A stretch of 64,000 bases of DNA from Phytopseudomonas straminea (GTDB lineage: Bacteria; Pseudomonadota; Gammaproteobacteria; Pseudomonadales; Pseudomonadaceae): positions 372,001-436,000 of the forward strand of contig NZ_FOMO01000001.1 of NCBI RefSeq assembly GCF_900112645.1, in the 5' to 3' direction. Position 1 is the first letter of the stretch; every line of letters starts with the position of its first letter. Under the pieces are notes generated by a model. The model was not told the DNA's origin. It worked only from the letters and a program-made list of their open reading frames with translations, and made no database searches. Shown here one piece after another: positions 28,140 through 37,740 of this stretch. A program made the translations under genes and the position numbers.

Positions 28140-28412
28140 ATGAGCAGCGCCGACGAGCACGACGACACCTTCACCGAAAACACCCTGGTTCAGGCCATCG
28201 AGAATCAGCTGGAGTCCGGTGAGCCGGCGTTCGCCCAGGCGGTGCTGAACAAGCTGACCCTGGTCGGCCATGACCGCGAGGAAAGCGTGCAGATGATGGC
28301 CATGGTGCTGGCCCACGAAGTGGACGCCATGTTGCGCGAAGATCGGCCCTTCGATGCCGAGAACTATGAGCGCCTGTTGCGCGCCCTGCCGACCCTGCCC
28401 GACGAAGCCTGA
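28140..28412 (+). CDS. Conserved small acidic protein of unknown function
   Basis: The 90-aa acidic protein (MSSADEHDDTFTENT) has no recognised domain, signal or membrane segment. The helical central part (QMMAMVLAHEVDAMLRED) is well formed, and codon use matches the genome, so it is a real gene. A small gene occupies the same position upstream of cyaA in other pseudomonads (recalled synteny). The function is unknown. Confidence 0.75.
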   Translation: MSSADEHDDTFTENTLVQAIENQLESGEPAFAQAVLNKLTLVGHDREESVQMMAMVLAHEVDAMLREDRPFDAENYERLLRALPTLPDEA

Positions 28413-28491
28413 GCCCGCGCGACAGCCAGCCACCTTCTTTCCCGCGGTGGGCACTGCTATGGTTGCACAACGCCCCTGTGGATAAGCCCGG

Positions 28492-29340
28492 ATGCGTTAC
28501 TCCACATCCCTTAGCCTGTGCCTGACTCTACTGCTCGCCACCAGCGCCCTGGCCGGGCAGGTGCCGCGCATCGGCGCCGAGGATGACTGGTATCCCTACA
28601 CCGCCTACCGCGACGGCCGCGTGCAGGGCATGTCGGTGGAGATCGTCGAGGCCGCCTTCGCCGCCAGCGACACGCCGGTGCAGCTGGTGCCCTACCCTTA
28701 CGCCCGCTGCATGCAGATGACTGAAGAAGGCATATTGGCGGCCTGCTTCAACACCGCACCGGATGCGCGCATTGACGCCGATTATCTGATCCCCGAAGAG
28801 CCACTGTTCAGCGACGACATCCTGCTCTGGGCCCGCGCCGGTGAAACGCCAGCAAACGGCAAGCCGCAGAGTCTCGCCGGGCGCAAGGTGGCGGTGACCA
28901 TCGGCTACGAATACGGCGCGCGCCTGGACAATGACCAGCAGGTGATCCGCATCCCCGTGCGCCGCGACCTCAGCGGTTTTCTAATGCTGCAGCGCGGCCG
29001 CGTGGATTTCGTGGCCGCCTACCGCGGCACCGCCCAGGCGCTGTTTCGCGAGAACCCGCAACTGGCCGACCAGTTCGTGGCGTTGGAGACCCTCGACAGC
29101 CCCACGCTCTACTTAAGTTTTTCGCGTCACAATCCCGATGCAGCCGCGCTGCTCAAGCACTTCGAACAGGGCATGCGCGTCTTGCACAAAGATGGCCGTT
29201 ACCAGAAGATTCTCGAGCGCTGGCAGCACGTTCCGGCGAACTGCCGCCGCCTTGACTACACTTCGCCTGCGGGGCGAACCCGCGATCCACGGCCCGAGCC
29301 GTGCACTACAACAACAGGCAGGAGTCACCATGGCCTTTAA
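28492..29340 (+). CDS. Periplasmic substrate-binding protein (SBP_bac_3 type)
   Basis: This encodes 282 aa with a Sec signal peptide (LLLATSALAG). The body follows the family 3 solute-binding fold (AEDDWYPYTAYRDGRVQGMSVEIVEAAF onward; short of full match to amino-acid receptors). No permease or ATPase is adjacent, so it may be an orphan receptor or serve a remote transporter. The C-terminal tail after about residue 255 is poorly conserved-looking and its last 11 bases overlap the next gene. Confidence 0.78.
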   Translation: MRYSTSLSLCLTLLLATSALAGQVPRIGAEDDWYPYTAYRDGRVQGMSVEIVEAAFAASDTPVQLVPYPYARCMQMTEEGILAACFNTAPDARIDADYLIPEEPLFSDDILLWARAGETPANGKPQSLAGRKVAVTIGYEYGARLDNDQQVIRIPVRRDLSGFLMLQRGRVDFVAAYRGTAQALFRENPQLADQFVALETLDSPTLYLSFSRHNPDAAALLKHFEQGMRVLHKDGRYQKILERWQHVPANCRRLDYTSPAGRTRDPRPEPCTTTTGRSHHGL

Positions 29341-29575
29341 TGCCGATCTGGTCGCCGAACTGGAAATTCTTTTGCTGTTCAACCTGGACAATGGACAGGA
29401 GGGTCTGAAGATCCACCACGATGCCGCCTCATCCGCCGTCGCCGCTGCCGGGCGCCTGCATGGCAAGGGCCTGATCACCCTCCCGGATGGCGGCTACCTG
29501 ACCCGCCTGGGTCACGAAGCTGCCGAACACGCGCAAAGCCTGAAAACCATCCTCACCACCGGCAAAGCGCTCTGA
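29330..29575 (+). CDS. TIGR02647-family small DNA-binding-like protein
   Basis: The 81-aa product starts at an ATG at 29330 behind GGCAGGAGTC. The start MAFNADLVAELEILLLFNLD and the GLKIHHDA and GLITLPDGGYLT segments match TIGR02647, a small helical family annotated as DNA-binding from its winged-helix-like pattern. It overlaps the preceding binding-protein gene by 11 bp in another frame. The function is unknown. Confidence 0.8.
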   Translation: MAFNADLVAELEILLLFNLDNGQEGLKIHHDAASSAVAAAGRLHGKGLITLPDGGYLTRLGHEAAEHAQSLKTILTTGKAL

Positions 29576-29682
29576 CCGCCTGAACACGCCTGCCGTCCGA
29601 GGCGGCAGGCCCTCTCCCGAACGCCATTGCGAGCAGGTGCGCCGCGCCTGTAGGCTTGCTCATCACCCGGCCGAGCCCGAGC

Positions 29683-32523
29683 ATGACGCGCCACCTGCCC
29701 CTGCGACCCAATATCGATGACGGCATCGACCGCAAGGTGCTGACGCAGCTGCGCGCACGCTTCATGCGCATCAACCACGGCCGCCAGCAGCGCGCGATGC
29801 AGGCCCTGTCGACCCGCCAGCAACGAGTGCTGACGCTGTTACCGTTGCTGTTTCACGTCAATCATCCGTTACTGCCCGGCTACGTGTCGGCGCAGACGCC
29901 GGCTGGTCTGGCGCACTTCGAGCCTTCGGCGCAGCTGCTGGCCGAAGCCCAGCGCCTGACCCGCTCCTTCGCCTACAAACCGGCTCGCGCGCCGGCGCCA
30001 ACGCCCATCCATGGCCTGTTTCTGATGGGCAGCCTGGGCACCGTGGCCCAGGCCGAACAGAGCGACATGGATTTGTGGGTCTGTCATGCCAGCGAGCTCG
30101 ACCCTGGCGAACGCGAAGCGCTGCAACGCAAGTGCGACCTGCTGCAGAGCTGGGCGGCCAGCCAGGGCGCCGAAGCGCATTTCTTCCTGATCGACCCCGA
30201 GCGTTTTCGCAGCGGTTTACGGGACGCGCGGCTGACCTCGGACGACTGCGGCACCACCCAGCATTTCCTGCTCCTCGACGAGTTCTACCGCACGGCGATC
30301 TGGCTGGGCGGGCGTATGCCGCTGTGGTGGCTGGTGCCGGCGGACGACGAGCATCGCTATGCCCATGTCACCGAAGCCTTGCTGAGCAAGCGTTTCGTGC
30401 GCGCCGAAGATGTACTGGATTTTGGCCACCTGGCCGAGGTGCCGGCCGGTGAGTTTCTCGGCGCCGGTATGTGGCAACTGTTCAAGGGCATCGAGTCGCC
30501 CTACAAGTCAGCGCTCAAGTTACTGCTCACCGAGGTATACGCCAGCGAACATCCCCAGGTGCGCTGCCTGTCGCTGCGCTTCAAGCAGGCGGTTTACGAC
30601 GGCCTGCTCGACCTCGACGAGCTGGACCCCTACGTGCTGATCTACCGCCGCCTGGAGCAATACCTGCAGGCACGCGGCGAAACCGAGCGCCTGGAACTGG
30701 TCAGGCGCTGCCTGTACCTGAAGGTCAACAAGAAGATTAGCAAGCCGCCGCGCCACCGCGAAAAGAGCTGGCAGCGCCTGTTGCTCGAACGGCTGACTGG
30801 TGAGTGGGGCTGGGGCGAGCGCCAGCTGATCCTGCTCGACAGCCGCAGCCAGTGGAAGGTCCGACAGGTCGTCGCCGAACGCCAGGCGTTGGTCAACGAA
30901 CTCAACTACAGCTACCGCTTCCTGTCGCTGTTCGCGCGCAAGCGCCCTGACGGTGTGGCGGCCAGCAGCCGCGACCTGGCCGTGCTGGGTCGGCGCCTGT
31001 ACGCTGCCTTCGAACGCCGCGCCGGCAAGGTGGAATTCATCAACCCGGGCATCGCCCCGGACCTGGGCGAAGACACCCTGACTCTGGTGCATAATCCGTC
31101 GCCCAAGGGCGAGCGCTGGGCGCTCTACAGCGGTAGCCTCGGCGCCCAGGAATGGCAGGATTTCGCCCCGCTGCGCCAGGCCCGCAGCCTGATCGAGCTG
31201 CTCGCCTGGAGCCATCGCAATGGCGTGATCGACAGCGGCACGCACCTGTCGCTGCATCCGGGTGACAGCGACCTCACCGAAGTCGAGCTGAGCCAGTTGC
31301 TCGGCTGCCTGGCCCAGGCCCTGCCGATGCCCCTGGCGAGCGTGACCGAAGCCGCTCTGGCACGCCCACGCCGGCCTGCCGAAGAACTGCTGCTGATCAA
31401 CGTTGGCATCGATCCGCTGCGGCAGCACAGCCAGATGAATGTGCACATGACCAGTGAGCGCACCGACCCACTGGGCTATTCCGGCGTGCGCGACAACCTG
31501 GTGCTGACCCTGGACCGCATCACCCTAAACAGCTGGAACGAGTTGCTGGTCGAGCGCTACGACGGGCCCACCGCCCTGCTCGACTGCCTGAGCGATGTAC
31601 TCAACGCGATGCCTGGTCGCGATGAACGCCCCAACCTGAGGGTGTTCTGCTACTGCCGCAACCGCGCCACGACCATCGTCGAGCGCGTCGAGGGCTTGCT
31701 GAATGAGCTGGTCGACTGCCTCGATAGCGGCCAGCAGCAGCGCTACCTGCTGCAGATCGCCCGCCGCTATCACCTGCTCGACCTGACGCCTGGCAGAGTG
31801 CGGCACAGCATGCTGGAGGATCTGCCCACGCTGCTCGAACACCTAGCCCAGGATCGCGCCGAATACAGCCCGCTGCGCCTGGACCGTAACGCGCTGGAAG
31901 GTGAAGACCTGGCGCTGATCCTCGAGGCCGGACGCCCGGCGTGCATCCAGGTGTTCTATCGCCTGCACGAAACGGAAGGCCTGGCGCAGATCAACGTGCT
32001 CGACGAATGCGGCGCGTTGTGGCGCAGCCAGGTGCCGTTCCATAACGAAACCAGCCTGCTGACCCCGCTGCACCGCTTCCTGCAATCGCTGCTGTACCGG
32101 CGCGACGCCGCCCAGGCCCTCGAAGGCCCGCAGCAACCGCTCGAAATCCTTTACCACCAACTGCTGCCGGCCGCTCCGCTGCGTGCGCAGCGCCTGGAGC
32201 CCAGACCGGCGCCGCTGAACGAAGTCAGCCTGCCGTTCTATGACGTTCAGGCCATCGTCGAGCCGGGCAACGGCCCACGCGCCTACGTCAGCCTGTTCTG
32301 CAACCACCGGGAGTTTTCCGAGCTTGAACACGGCGAACAGCTATTCACCAACGTGGCTCGGCACATTCTCGCCCAGCGCAGCGAGCAGCAACCGTATCCC
32401 TGCTACATCACCGACCTCGACCTTTCCGCTCTGCTCGGCGAGCGGCAGCCCTCGGTGGTGCATTACCTGCGCTACAAGGCCAGCCTCGAAGAGGCACTGA
32501 ACGGCGCGCTGCGCACGTCCTGA
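29683..32523 (+). CDS. cyaA: Class I adenylate cyclase
   Basis: CyaA (946 aa) makes cAMP from ATP. I chose the ATG at 29683; nine codons upstream are open from a TTG with no support. The N-terminal catalytic part has the nucleotidyltransferase motif GSLGT (residues 116-120) and SDMD (127-130). The C-terminal half is the regulatory region typical of the enterobacterial class I enzyme. It is monocistronic and converges on rnk with a shared hairpin. In Pseudomonas it works with CyaB and Vfr in virulence control. Confidence 0.95.
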   Translation: MTRHLPLRPNIDDGIDRKVLTQLRARFMRINHGRQQRAMQALSTRQQRVLTLLPLLFHVNHPLLPGYVSAQTPAGLAHFEPSAQLLAEAQRLTRSFAYKPARAPAPTPIHGLFLMGSLGTVAQAEQSDMDLWVCHASELDPGEREALQRKCDLLQSWAASQGAEAHFFLIDPERFRSGLRDARLTSDDCGTTQHFLLLDEFYRTAIWLGGRMPLWWLVPADDEHRYAHVTEALLSKRFVRAEDVLDFGHLAEVPAGEFLGAGMWQLFKGIESPYKSALKLLLTEVYASEHPQVRCLSLRFKQAVYDGLLDLDELDPYVLIYRRLEQYLQARGETERLELVRRCLYLKVNKKISKPPRHREKSWQRLLLERLTGEWGWGERQLILLDSRSQWKVRQVVAERQALVNELNYSYRFLSLFARKRPDGVAASSRDLAVLGRRLYAAFERRAGKVEFINPGIAPDLGEDTLTLVHNPSPKGERWALYSGSLGAQEWQDFAPLRQARSLIELLAWSHRNGVIDSGTHLSLHPGDSDLTEVELSQLLGCLAQALPMPLASVTEAALARPRRPAEELLLINVGIDPLRQHSQMNVHMTSERTDPLGYSGVRDNLVLTLDRITLNSWNELLVERYDGPTALLDCLSDVLNAMPGRDERPNLRVFCYCRNRATTIVERVEGLLNELVDCLDSGQQQRYLLQIARRYHLLDLTPGRVRHSMLEDLPTLLEHLAQDRAEYSPLRLDRNALEGEDLALILEAGRPACIQVFYRLHETEGLAQINVLDECGALWRSQVPFHNETSLLTPLHRFLQSLLYRRDAAQALEGPQQPLEILYHQLLPAAPLRAQRLEPRPAPLNEVSLPFYDVQAIVEPGNGPRAYVSLFCNHREFSELEHGEQLFTNVARHILAQRSEQQPYPCYITDLDLSALLGERQPSVVHYLRYKASLEEALNGALRTS

Positions 32524-32578
32524 TCATGGGCGTTACCTGAAAACCCGAATCGCGGCGCGATCCGGGCCAAGAAGGAAG

Positions 32579-32610
32579 CCGACTCGGCAGAGGGAACGGC
32601 GCCGAGTCGG
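32579..32610. terminator. Hairpin between cyaA and rnk
   Basis: A perfect 10-bp stem (32579-32588 with 32601-32610) has a 12-nt loop. It lies 7 bp from the rnk stop and 55 bp from the cyaA stop and has no clear T-tract on either strand. It is probably a convergent-gene terminator or mRNA 3'-end stabiliser. Confidence 0.55.
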
Positions 32611-32617
32611 GTGCAAC

Positions 32618-33025
32618 TCAGCGAGCGTATTCGCCTGCCGCTTCCGGCTGGTATTCGACTTCCAGCAGGGTCAGCTTGAGCACCTTGCCGCCCGGTGCCG
32701 GCCAATCGATGTGCTGGCCAACGCTCAAGCCCAGCAGAGCCGCGCCGACCGGCGCGAGGATCGATACCTTGCCTTCGCCGCCGGCGTCCTGGGGATAGAC
32801 CAGGGTCAGGTGATAGTCCTTGCCACTCCCTTCCTCGCGGCAGTGCACACGCGAATTCATGGTCACCACCCCGGCCGGAATCTGCTCGTGGCCAACCACC
32901 TCGGCGCGGTCAAGCTCGGCCTGCAGGGCTTCGGCGGTCGGGCCAAACTCATCGAGGCCATCGAGCAGTTGCTCCAGGCGCTGCAGATCGAGGCGGGTAA
33001 TGGTGATGGACGGTGTGCTGGCCAT
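32618..33025 (-). CDS. rnk: Nucleoside diphosphate kinase regulator Rnk
   Basis: This 135-aa protein has an N-terminal coiled coil (LDLQRLEQLLDGL onward) and a C-terminal GreA/GreB-like FKBP domain (VTMNSRV to the end, with ILAPVGAALLG). Rnk binds RNA polymerase and raises NDP kinase and polyphosphate levels; in P. aeruginosa it can replace AlgQ in alginate control. The ATG at 33025 gives the family start (SITITRLDLQRLE), with an AAAGGAG 13 bp upstream, longer than usual. Confidence 0.93.
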   Translation of the reverse strand: MASTPSITITRLDLQRLEQLLDGLDEFGPTAEALQAELDRAEVVGHEQIPAGVVTMNSRVHCREEGSGKDYHLTLVYPQDAGGEGKVSILAPVGAALLGLSVGQHIDWPAPGGKVLKLTLLEVEYQPEAAGEYAR

Positions 33026-33063
33026 GGTGCGGGCATATCTCCTTTGCTGGACGCCAAAAAAGC

Positions 33064-33090
33064 AAAACCCCATCGAAACGACGGGGTTTT
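33064..33090 (-). terminator. Terminator of cyaY-DUF1289
   Basis: An 8-bp stem (AAAACCCC/GGGGTTTT, 33064-33071 with 33083-33090) is followed on the - strand by GCTTTTTT. It lies 67 bp past the DUF1289 stop and just upstream of rnk, separating the two units. Confidence 0.8.
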
Positions 33091-33157
33091 TGCAGAAGCT
33101 CATTTTGCAGAAGCCAGGCTGACCGTAACACAGCCACCCAAATAAACAAGAGCCGGC

Positions 33158-33361
33158 TCACCCGTCCATCAGGCGCCGCTCGGCCAGGTCGCGGATAACC
33201 CGCCGACGCTCGTCGCTGGCGTTGCCCCATTCGAGAATTTCCGCCAGCAGTCGCCCGCAGCCCAGGCAGCGCTCGGCCTCGTTCAGGCAGCAGCGCCGGC
33301 GACAGGGCGAGGCCACCACAGTGGCGCCCGGCGCGGGCTTGCCGGCATCTTCAGATTTCAT
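33158..33361 (-). CDS. DUF1289 small cysteine-rich protein
   Basis: The 67-aa protein has the DUF1289 pattern SPCRRRCCLN-(x)n-CLGCGRLLAEILEWG, with four or more cysteines likely to bind zinc or an Fe-S cluster. It overlaps cyaY by 11 bp. Since CyaY handles iron for Fe-S assembly, a related metal role is plausible but not shown. Confidence 0.82.
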   Translation of the reverse strand: MKSEDAGKPAPGATVVASPCRRRCCLNEAERCLGCGRLLAEILEWGNASDERRRVIRDLAERRLMDG

Positions 33362-33683
33362 CGAACTCGAGTTCGGCGCCTGCCTGCTCGGCGACGATAC
33401 GCTCGAGCATCTCGCTCAGCAGTTCGTCGCTGCTGTCGCAGATCCAGCGCTGATTGTCCTCGTCGTAATCGAAGTGAAAACCTCCCGAACGGGCCGCCAG
33501 CCAAAGCTGACGCAGCGCCGGCTGGCGGCTGAAGATCAGTTGCGAGCCGTTTTCGAAACGCACCGTCAGCACGCCCGCGGAGTTCTCCAGATCGATATCC
33601 AGGTCGCTGTCGTCGAAGATGTCTTCCAGCGCCTGCTGCACCGCATCGACCAAGTCGTGGAAACGGGCTTCGCTCAAACTCAT
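33351..33683 (-). CDS. cyaY: Bacterial frataxin CyaY
   Basis: CyaY (110 aa) has the frataxin fold with an acidic first helix (ALEDIFDDSDLDIDLEN) that binds iron. It regulates IscS and supplies iron in Fe-S cluster assembly. FHFDYDEDNQRWICD is the conserved strand region. It is divergent from lptM-lysA and forms an overlapping pair with the DUF1289 gene. Confidence 0.95.
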   Translation of the reverse strand: MSLSEARFHDLVDAVQQALEDIFDDSDLDIDLENSAGVLTVRFENGSQLIFSRQPALRQLWLAARSGGFHFDYDEDNQRWICDSSDELLSEMLERIVAEQAGAELEFDEI

Positions 33684-33800
33684 TGCACTTACCTCATGAA
33701 AAATTCAGCTGCATCGGACCAACGCCAGGGCCAAGGACTGCGGTGCCTGCACAGGTCAGCCAGCCAGGGCAAAGCCCCGCCGGACGGGAACCCCGGCGCA

Positions 33801-33829
33801 TAGGCAACATGCCGGGGGGTCGGTATACT
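33801..33829 (+). promoter_or_regulatory. Candidate sigma70 promoter of lptM-lysA-dapF
   Basis: TAGGCA (33801-33806) and TATACT (33824-33829) are 17 bp apart, matching 4/6 and 5/6 bases of the sigma70 consensus. Transcription would start near 33836, about 29 nt before the lptM ATG. Inferred from sequence. Confidence 0.5.
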
Positions 33830-33864
33830 CGGGGGCAATTATGCTTTATTACAAGGATTTGACC

Positions 33865-33996
33865 ATGAAGCGGCTGTTCACTGCCCTCATCGCGCTCGTC
33901 GCCGTCACCACCCTGCTCGGCGGCTGCGGCCAGAAAGGCCCGCTGTACCTGCCGGATGATAACCAGTCCGGCTCGTCGCACGACCAACACGAATAA
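33865..33996 (+). CDS. lptM: LPS translocon maturation chaperone LptM (LppL/YifL lipoprotein)
   Basis: This 43-aa lipoprotein starts at ATG 33865 after AAGGATTTG. The signal sequence MKRLFTALIALVAVTTLLGG ends in a lipobox before CGQKGPLYLPDD, the hallmark motif of YifL/LptM. In E. coli LptM promotes correct disulfide formation in LptD. The gene is always just upstream of lysA-dapF in gammaproteobacteria, here 9 bp before lysA. It is easily missed because of its size. Confidence 0.9.
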   Translation: MKRLFTALIALVAVTTLLGGCGQKGPLYLPDDNQSGSSHDQHE

Positions 33997-34005
33997 GGGC
34001 CACCC

Positions 34006-35253
34006 ATGAACACCTTCGAATACCGCGACGGTTCGCTGTTCGCGGAAGGTGTGGCGTTGTCCGCCATTGCCCAGCGCTTCGGCACGCCCACCTACGTCTA
34101 CTCGCGCGCCCACATCGAAGGGCAGTACCGCGCCTACGCCGATGCGCTGGCGGGTATGCCGCATCTGGTCTGCTACGCGGTCAAGGCCAACTCCAATATC
34201 GGCGTGCTGAACGTGCTGGCGCGCCTCGGCGCCGGTTTCGACATCGTCTCCAGCGGTGAGCTGGAGCGCGTGCTGGCGGCCGGTGGCGAGCCGAGCCGCA
34301 TCGTCTTCTCCGGTGTGGGCAAGAGCCGCGACGACATGCGCCGCGCGCTGGAAGTCGGCGTGCACTGCTTCAACGTCGAGTCGGGCGTCGAGCTCGAGCG
34401 TCTGCAGAAGGTCGCCGCCGAGATGGACGTCAAGGCGCCCGTCTCGCTGCGGGTCAACCCGGACGTGGACGCCGGCACCCACCCGTACATCTCCACCGGC
34501 CTGAAGGAAAACAAGTTCGGCATCGACATCGAGCAGGCCGAGGCGGTCTACGCCCGCGCCGCCGAACTGCCGAACATCGAAGTGATCGGCGTCGACTGCC
34601 ACATCGGTTCGCAGTTGACCACACTAGAGCCATTCCTCGATGCCCTGGATCGCCTGTTGCTGCTGGTCGACAAGCTGGCCGCGCGCGGCATCGTCATCAA
34701 GCACCTGGATCTGGGCGGCGGCCTCGGCGTGCAATACCGCGACGAGCAGCCACCGCAGGTCGGCGACTACATCGCCGCGGTACGCCAGCGCATGGCCGGT
34801 CGTGACCTGGCCCTGGTGTTCGAGCCGGGCCGCTTTATCGTCGCCAATGGCGGCGTGCTGCTGACTCAGGTGGAATACCTCAAGCACACCGAACACAAGG
34901 ACTTCGCCATCATCGATGCGGCGATGAACGACCTGATCCGCCCAGCCCTGTACCAGGCCTGGATGGACGTATCGGCGGTGCAGCCTCGTGACGGCGAGGC
35001 GCGCAATTACGACCTGGTCGGGCCGATTTGCGAGACCGGCGACTTCCTGGCCAAGGATCGTCAGCTGGTGCTCGAAGAAGGCGACCTACTGGCCGTGCGT
35101 TCGGCCGGTGCCTACGGCTTCGTGATGAGTTCCAACTACAACACCCGCGGCCGCGCCGCCGAGGTGATGGTGGACGGCGAGCAGGCTTACGAAGTGCGGC
35201 GCCGCGAAACCCTGGACGAGCTCTTCGCGGGCGAAAGCCGCCTGCCGGAGTGA
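34006..35253 (+). CDS. lysA: Diaminopimelate decarboxylase
   Basis: LysA (415 aa) makes lysine from meso-diaminopimelate. It is a fold-type III PLP enzyme: Lys60 (CYAVKANSN) binds PLP, HIGSQ and GGGLGVQY contact the phosphate, and ICETGDF carries the active-site Cys. The length fits the family. It is in the operon lptM-lysA-dapF-DUF484-xerC-HAD; dapF starts 6 bp downstream. Confidence 0.97.
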   Translation: MNTFEYRDGSLFAEGVALSAIAQRFGTPTYVYSRAHIEGQYRAYADALAGMPHLVCYAVKANSNIGVLNVLARLGAGFDIVSSGELERVLAAGGEPSRIVFSGVGKSRDDMRRALEVGVHCFNVESGVELERLQKVAAEMDVKAPVSLRVNPDVDAGTHPYISTGLKENKFGIDIEQAEAVYARAAELPNIEVIGVDCHIGSQLTTLEPFLDALDRLLLLVDKLAARGIVIKHLDLGGGLGVQYRDEQPPQVGDYIAAVRQRMAGRDLALVFEPGRFIVANGGVLLTQVEYLKHTEHKDFAIIDAAMNDLIRPALYQAWMDVSAVQPRDGEARNYDLVGPICETGDFLAKDRQLVLEEGDLLAVRSAGAYGFVMSSNYNTRGRAAEVMVDGEQAYEVRRRETLDELFAGESRLPE

Positions 35254-35258
35254 TGCCC

Positions 35259-36089
35259 ATGTTATTGCGCTTTACCAAGATGCATGGCCTGGGCAACGAC
35301 TTCATGGTTCTCGACCTGGTCAGCCAGCATGCCCACATCCAGCCCAAGCACGCCAAGCAGTGGGGCGATCGCCACACCGGCATCGGCTTCGATCAGCTGC
35401 TGCTGGTCGAGCCGCCGCAGCACCCGGACGTGGATTTCCGCTACCGCATCTTCAATTCCGATGGCAGCGAAGTGGAACAGTGCGGCAATGGCGCACGCTG
35501 CTTCGCCCGCTTCGTGCTGGACAAGCGCCTGACGGTGAAGAAGAACATCCGCGTGGAAACCAAAGGCGGCATCATCGAGCTGAACGTGCGCGCCGATGGC
35601 CTGATCACCGTGGACATGGGCGCACCGCGCCTGGCACCCGAGCAGATCCCGTTCCAGGCCGATGGCGAAGCGCTGAGCTATGCCGTCGAGGTCGATGGCA
35701 AGGACCATCAACTGGCCACCGTTTCCATGGGCAACCCCCATGCCGTGCTGCGCGTCGATGATGTCGACGGCGCTCCGGTGCACGAACTGGGCGCGAAGCT
35801 GGAACACCATCCGCGCTTTCCGCAACGGGTCAACGTCGGCTTCCTGCAGGTGATTGATCGTCAGCGTGGCCGCCTTCGCGTCTGGGAGCGCGGCGCTGGG
35901 GAAACCCAGGCCTGCGGCACTGGCGCCTGCGCCGCCGCCGTCGCGGCGATCCGCCAGGGCTGGATGGACTCGCCCGTACAGTTGGAGCTGCCGGGCGGCA
36001 AGCTGCACATCGAGTGGGCAGGCCCCGGCCAGCCCGTTATGATGACCGGCCCCGCCGTGCGCGTGTACGAAGGACAGGTTCGCCTATGA
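35259..36089 (+). CDS. dapF: Diaminopimelate epimerase
   Basis: DapF (276 aa) interconverts LL- and meso-diaminopimelate for lysine and peptidoglycan. The catalytic cysteines are Cys75 (EQCGNGARC) and Cys219 (QACGTGAC). I chose the ATG at 35259, 7 bp after GGAG, over the ATG two codons earlier that overlaps the lysA stop; the chosen start gives the family length. It overlaps the next gene by 4 nt. Confidence 0.96.
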   Translation: MLLRFTKMHGLGNDFMVLDLVSQHAHIQPKHAKQWGDRHTGIGFDQLLLVEPPQHPDVDFRYRIFNSDGSEVEQCGNGARCFARFVLDKRLTVKKNIRVETKGGIIELNVRADGLITVDMGAPRLAPEQIPFQADGEALSYAVEVDGKDHQLATVSMGNPHAVLRVDDVDGAPVHELGAKLEHHPRFPQRVNVGFLQVIDRQRGRLRVWERGAGETQACGTGACAAAVAAIRQGWMDSPVQLELPGGKLHIEWAGPGQPVMMTGPAVRVYEGQVRL

Positions 36090-36781
36090 CTGACCAGCAG
36101 GATTCGCCCAAGCCCCTGGACTCGGAAACGGTCGCCGCCTACCTGCGCCTGCACCCCGAATTCTTCATCGACCACGATGACCTGATCCCCGAGCTACGCA
36201 TTCCGCACCAGCGCGGTGATACCGTGTCGCTGGTCGAGCGTCAGGTCAAACTGCTGCGCGAGCGCAATATCGAGATGCGCCAGCGCCTGTCGCACCTGAT
36301 GGACGTGGCCCGTGACAACGACCGGTTGTTCGACAAGACCCGCCGCCTGGTACTCGACCTGATGGACGCCAGCAGCCTCGAGGAAGTGGTCAGTTGCGTG
36401 GAAGACAGCCTGCGACGCGAATTCCAGGTGCCGTTCGTGGGCCTGATCCTGTTCAGCGATACGCCACTGCCGGTCGGCCGTAGCGTCAGCAGCGCCGAGG
36501 CGCACCAGGCCATTGGCGGCCTGCTGGCCGGTGGCAAGACCATCTGTGGGGTGCTGCGCGAGCACGAGCTGAAGTTCCTTTTCGGCGAAGCCGGCAACGA
36601 GGTCGGTTCGGCCGCCGTGGTGGGCCTGTCCCATCAAGGGCTGCACGGCGTGCTGGCGATCGGCAGTGCCGATGCGCAGCACTACAAGAGCTCGCTGGGT
36701 ACGCTGTTCCTCGGTTACATCGCCGAAGTGCTGTCGCGCGTGCTGCCACGTTTCTCCGCGCCGCTGCGCTCGGTCAGGTAA
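36086..36781 (+). CDS. DUF484 GAF-like protein
   Basis: This encodes 231 aa. The DUF484 signature [22 protein letters not shown] is followed by a coiled-coil linker and a GAF-like domain (about residues 85-220). The ligand is unknown. ATGA overlap with dapF indicates coupling, and the gene is conserved in this position between dapF and xerC in gammaproteobacteria. Function is unproven. Confidence 0.88.
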   Translation: MTDQQDSPKPLDSETVAAYLRLHPEFFIDHDDLIPELRIPHQRGDTVSLVERQVKLLRERNIEMRQRLSHLMDVARDNDRLFDKTRRLVLDLMDASSLEEVVSCVEDSLRREFQVPFVGLILFSDTPLPVGRSVSSAEAHQAIGGLLAGGKTICGVLREHELKFLFGEAGNEVGSAAVVGLSHQGLHGVLAIGSADAQHYKSSLGTLFLGYIAEVLSRVLPRFSAPLRSVR

Positions 36782-36837
36782 CGCGCCGTCCACAGGGGCG
36801 CAAGCGTTGCGCCCTCTCGTCACGGAGCCGCCCGTTG

Positions 36838-37740
36838 ATGCTTGTCGCCCACCTGGATGCCTACCTCGAACACCTGCGCAGCGAGCGACAGATGTCAGCC
36901 CATACGCTGGATGGCTACCGCCGCGACCTCACCAAACTGCTCGCTTATTGCGAAAAGGAAGACCTGAGTGACTGGGCCGCACTCGACATCGCTCGCCTTC
37001 GCCGCCTGGTCGCCCGCCTGCACAAGGAAGGCCAATCGGCGCGCAGCCTGGCGCGCCTGCTCTCGGCGACCCGTGGTCTGTACCGCTACCTGATACGCGA
37101 AGGCCATTGCAAACACGATCCAGCCACCGGCCTGACGCCACCCAAGGGCGAACGCAAGCTGCCAAGAGTGCTGGACGTGGACCGCGCCACCCAGTTGCTC
37201 GACGGCGCCCAGGAAGACGACTTCATCGCCCGCCGCGATCACGCCATGCTCGAGCTGTTCTATTCGTCCGGCTTGCGCCTGTCGGAGCTGGTCGCACTGA
37301 ACCTCGACTGGCTCGATCTACCCGCCGGCCTGGTGCGCGTCACCGGCAAGGGCAGCAAGGTGCGCGAGCTGCCAGTGGGCAGCAAGGCCCGTGAAGCCCT
37401 GCAGCAATGGCTGCCGCTGCGGGCACTGGCCAACCCGGCCGATGGCGCGGTATTCATCAGCCGCCAGGGCCGCCGCATCGGCGCCCGCGCCGTGCAGTTG
37501 CGGGTACGCCAGGCGGGTGTCAGCGAGCTCGGCCAGCACATTCACCCGCACATGCTGCGCCATTCGTTCGCCAGCCATATGCTCGAGTCGTCCCAGGACC
37601 TACGCGCGGTGCAGGAGCTGCTCGGCCACGCCGATATCGCCACCACGCAAGTCTATACCCACCTGGACTTCCAGCACCTGAGCAAGGTCTACGACAGTGC
37701 TCACCCACGGGCCAAGCGCCGCAAGGAACAGGATTCATGA
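36838..37740 (+). CDS. xerC: Tyrosine recombinase XerC
   Basis: XerC (300 aa) works with XerD at dif to resolve chromosome dimers. The N-terminal SAM-like domain ([18 protein letters not shown]) is followed by the catalytic domain with Arg in [10 protein letters not shown], Lys in [21 protein letters not shown] (His-x-x-Arg) and [13 protein letters not shown] (His and nucleophile Tyr). I chose the ATG at 36838; a TTG precedes it. Known in Pseudomonas as sss, a rhizosphere colonisation gene. The stop overlaps the next start. Confidence 0.96.
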   Translation: MLVAHLDAYLEHLRSERQMSAHTLDGYRRDLTKLLAYCEKEDLSDWAALDIARLRRLVARLHKEGQSARSLARLLSATRGLYRYLIREGHCKHDPATGLTPPKGERKLPRVLDVDRATQLLDGAQEDDFIARRDHAMLELFYSSGLRLSELVALNLDWLDLPAGLVRVTGKGSKVRELPVGSKAREALQQWLPLRALANPADGAVFISRQGRRIGARAVQLRVRQAGVSELGQHIHPHMLRHSFASHMLESSQDLRAVQELLGHADIATTQVYTHLDFQHLSKVYDSAHPRAKRRKEQDS

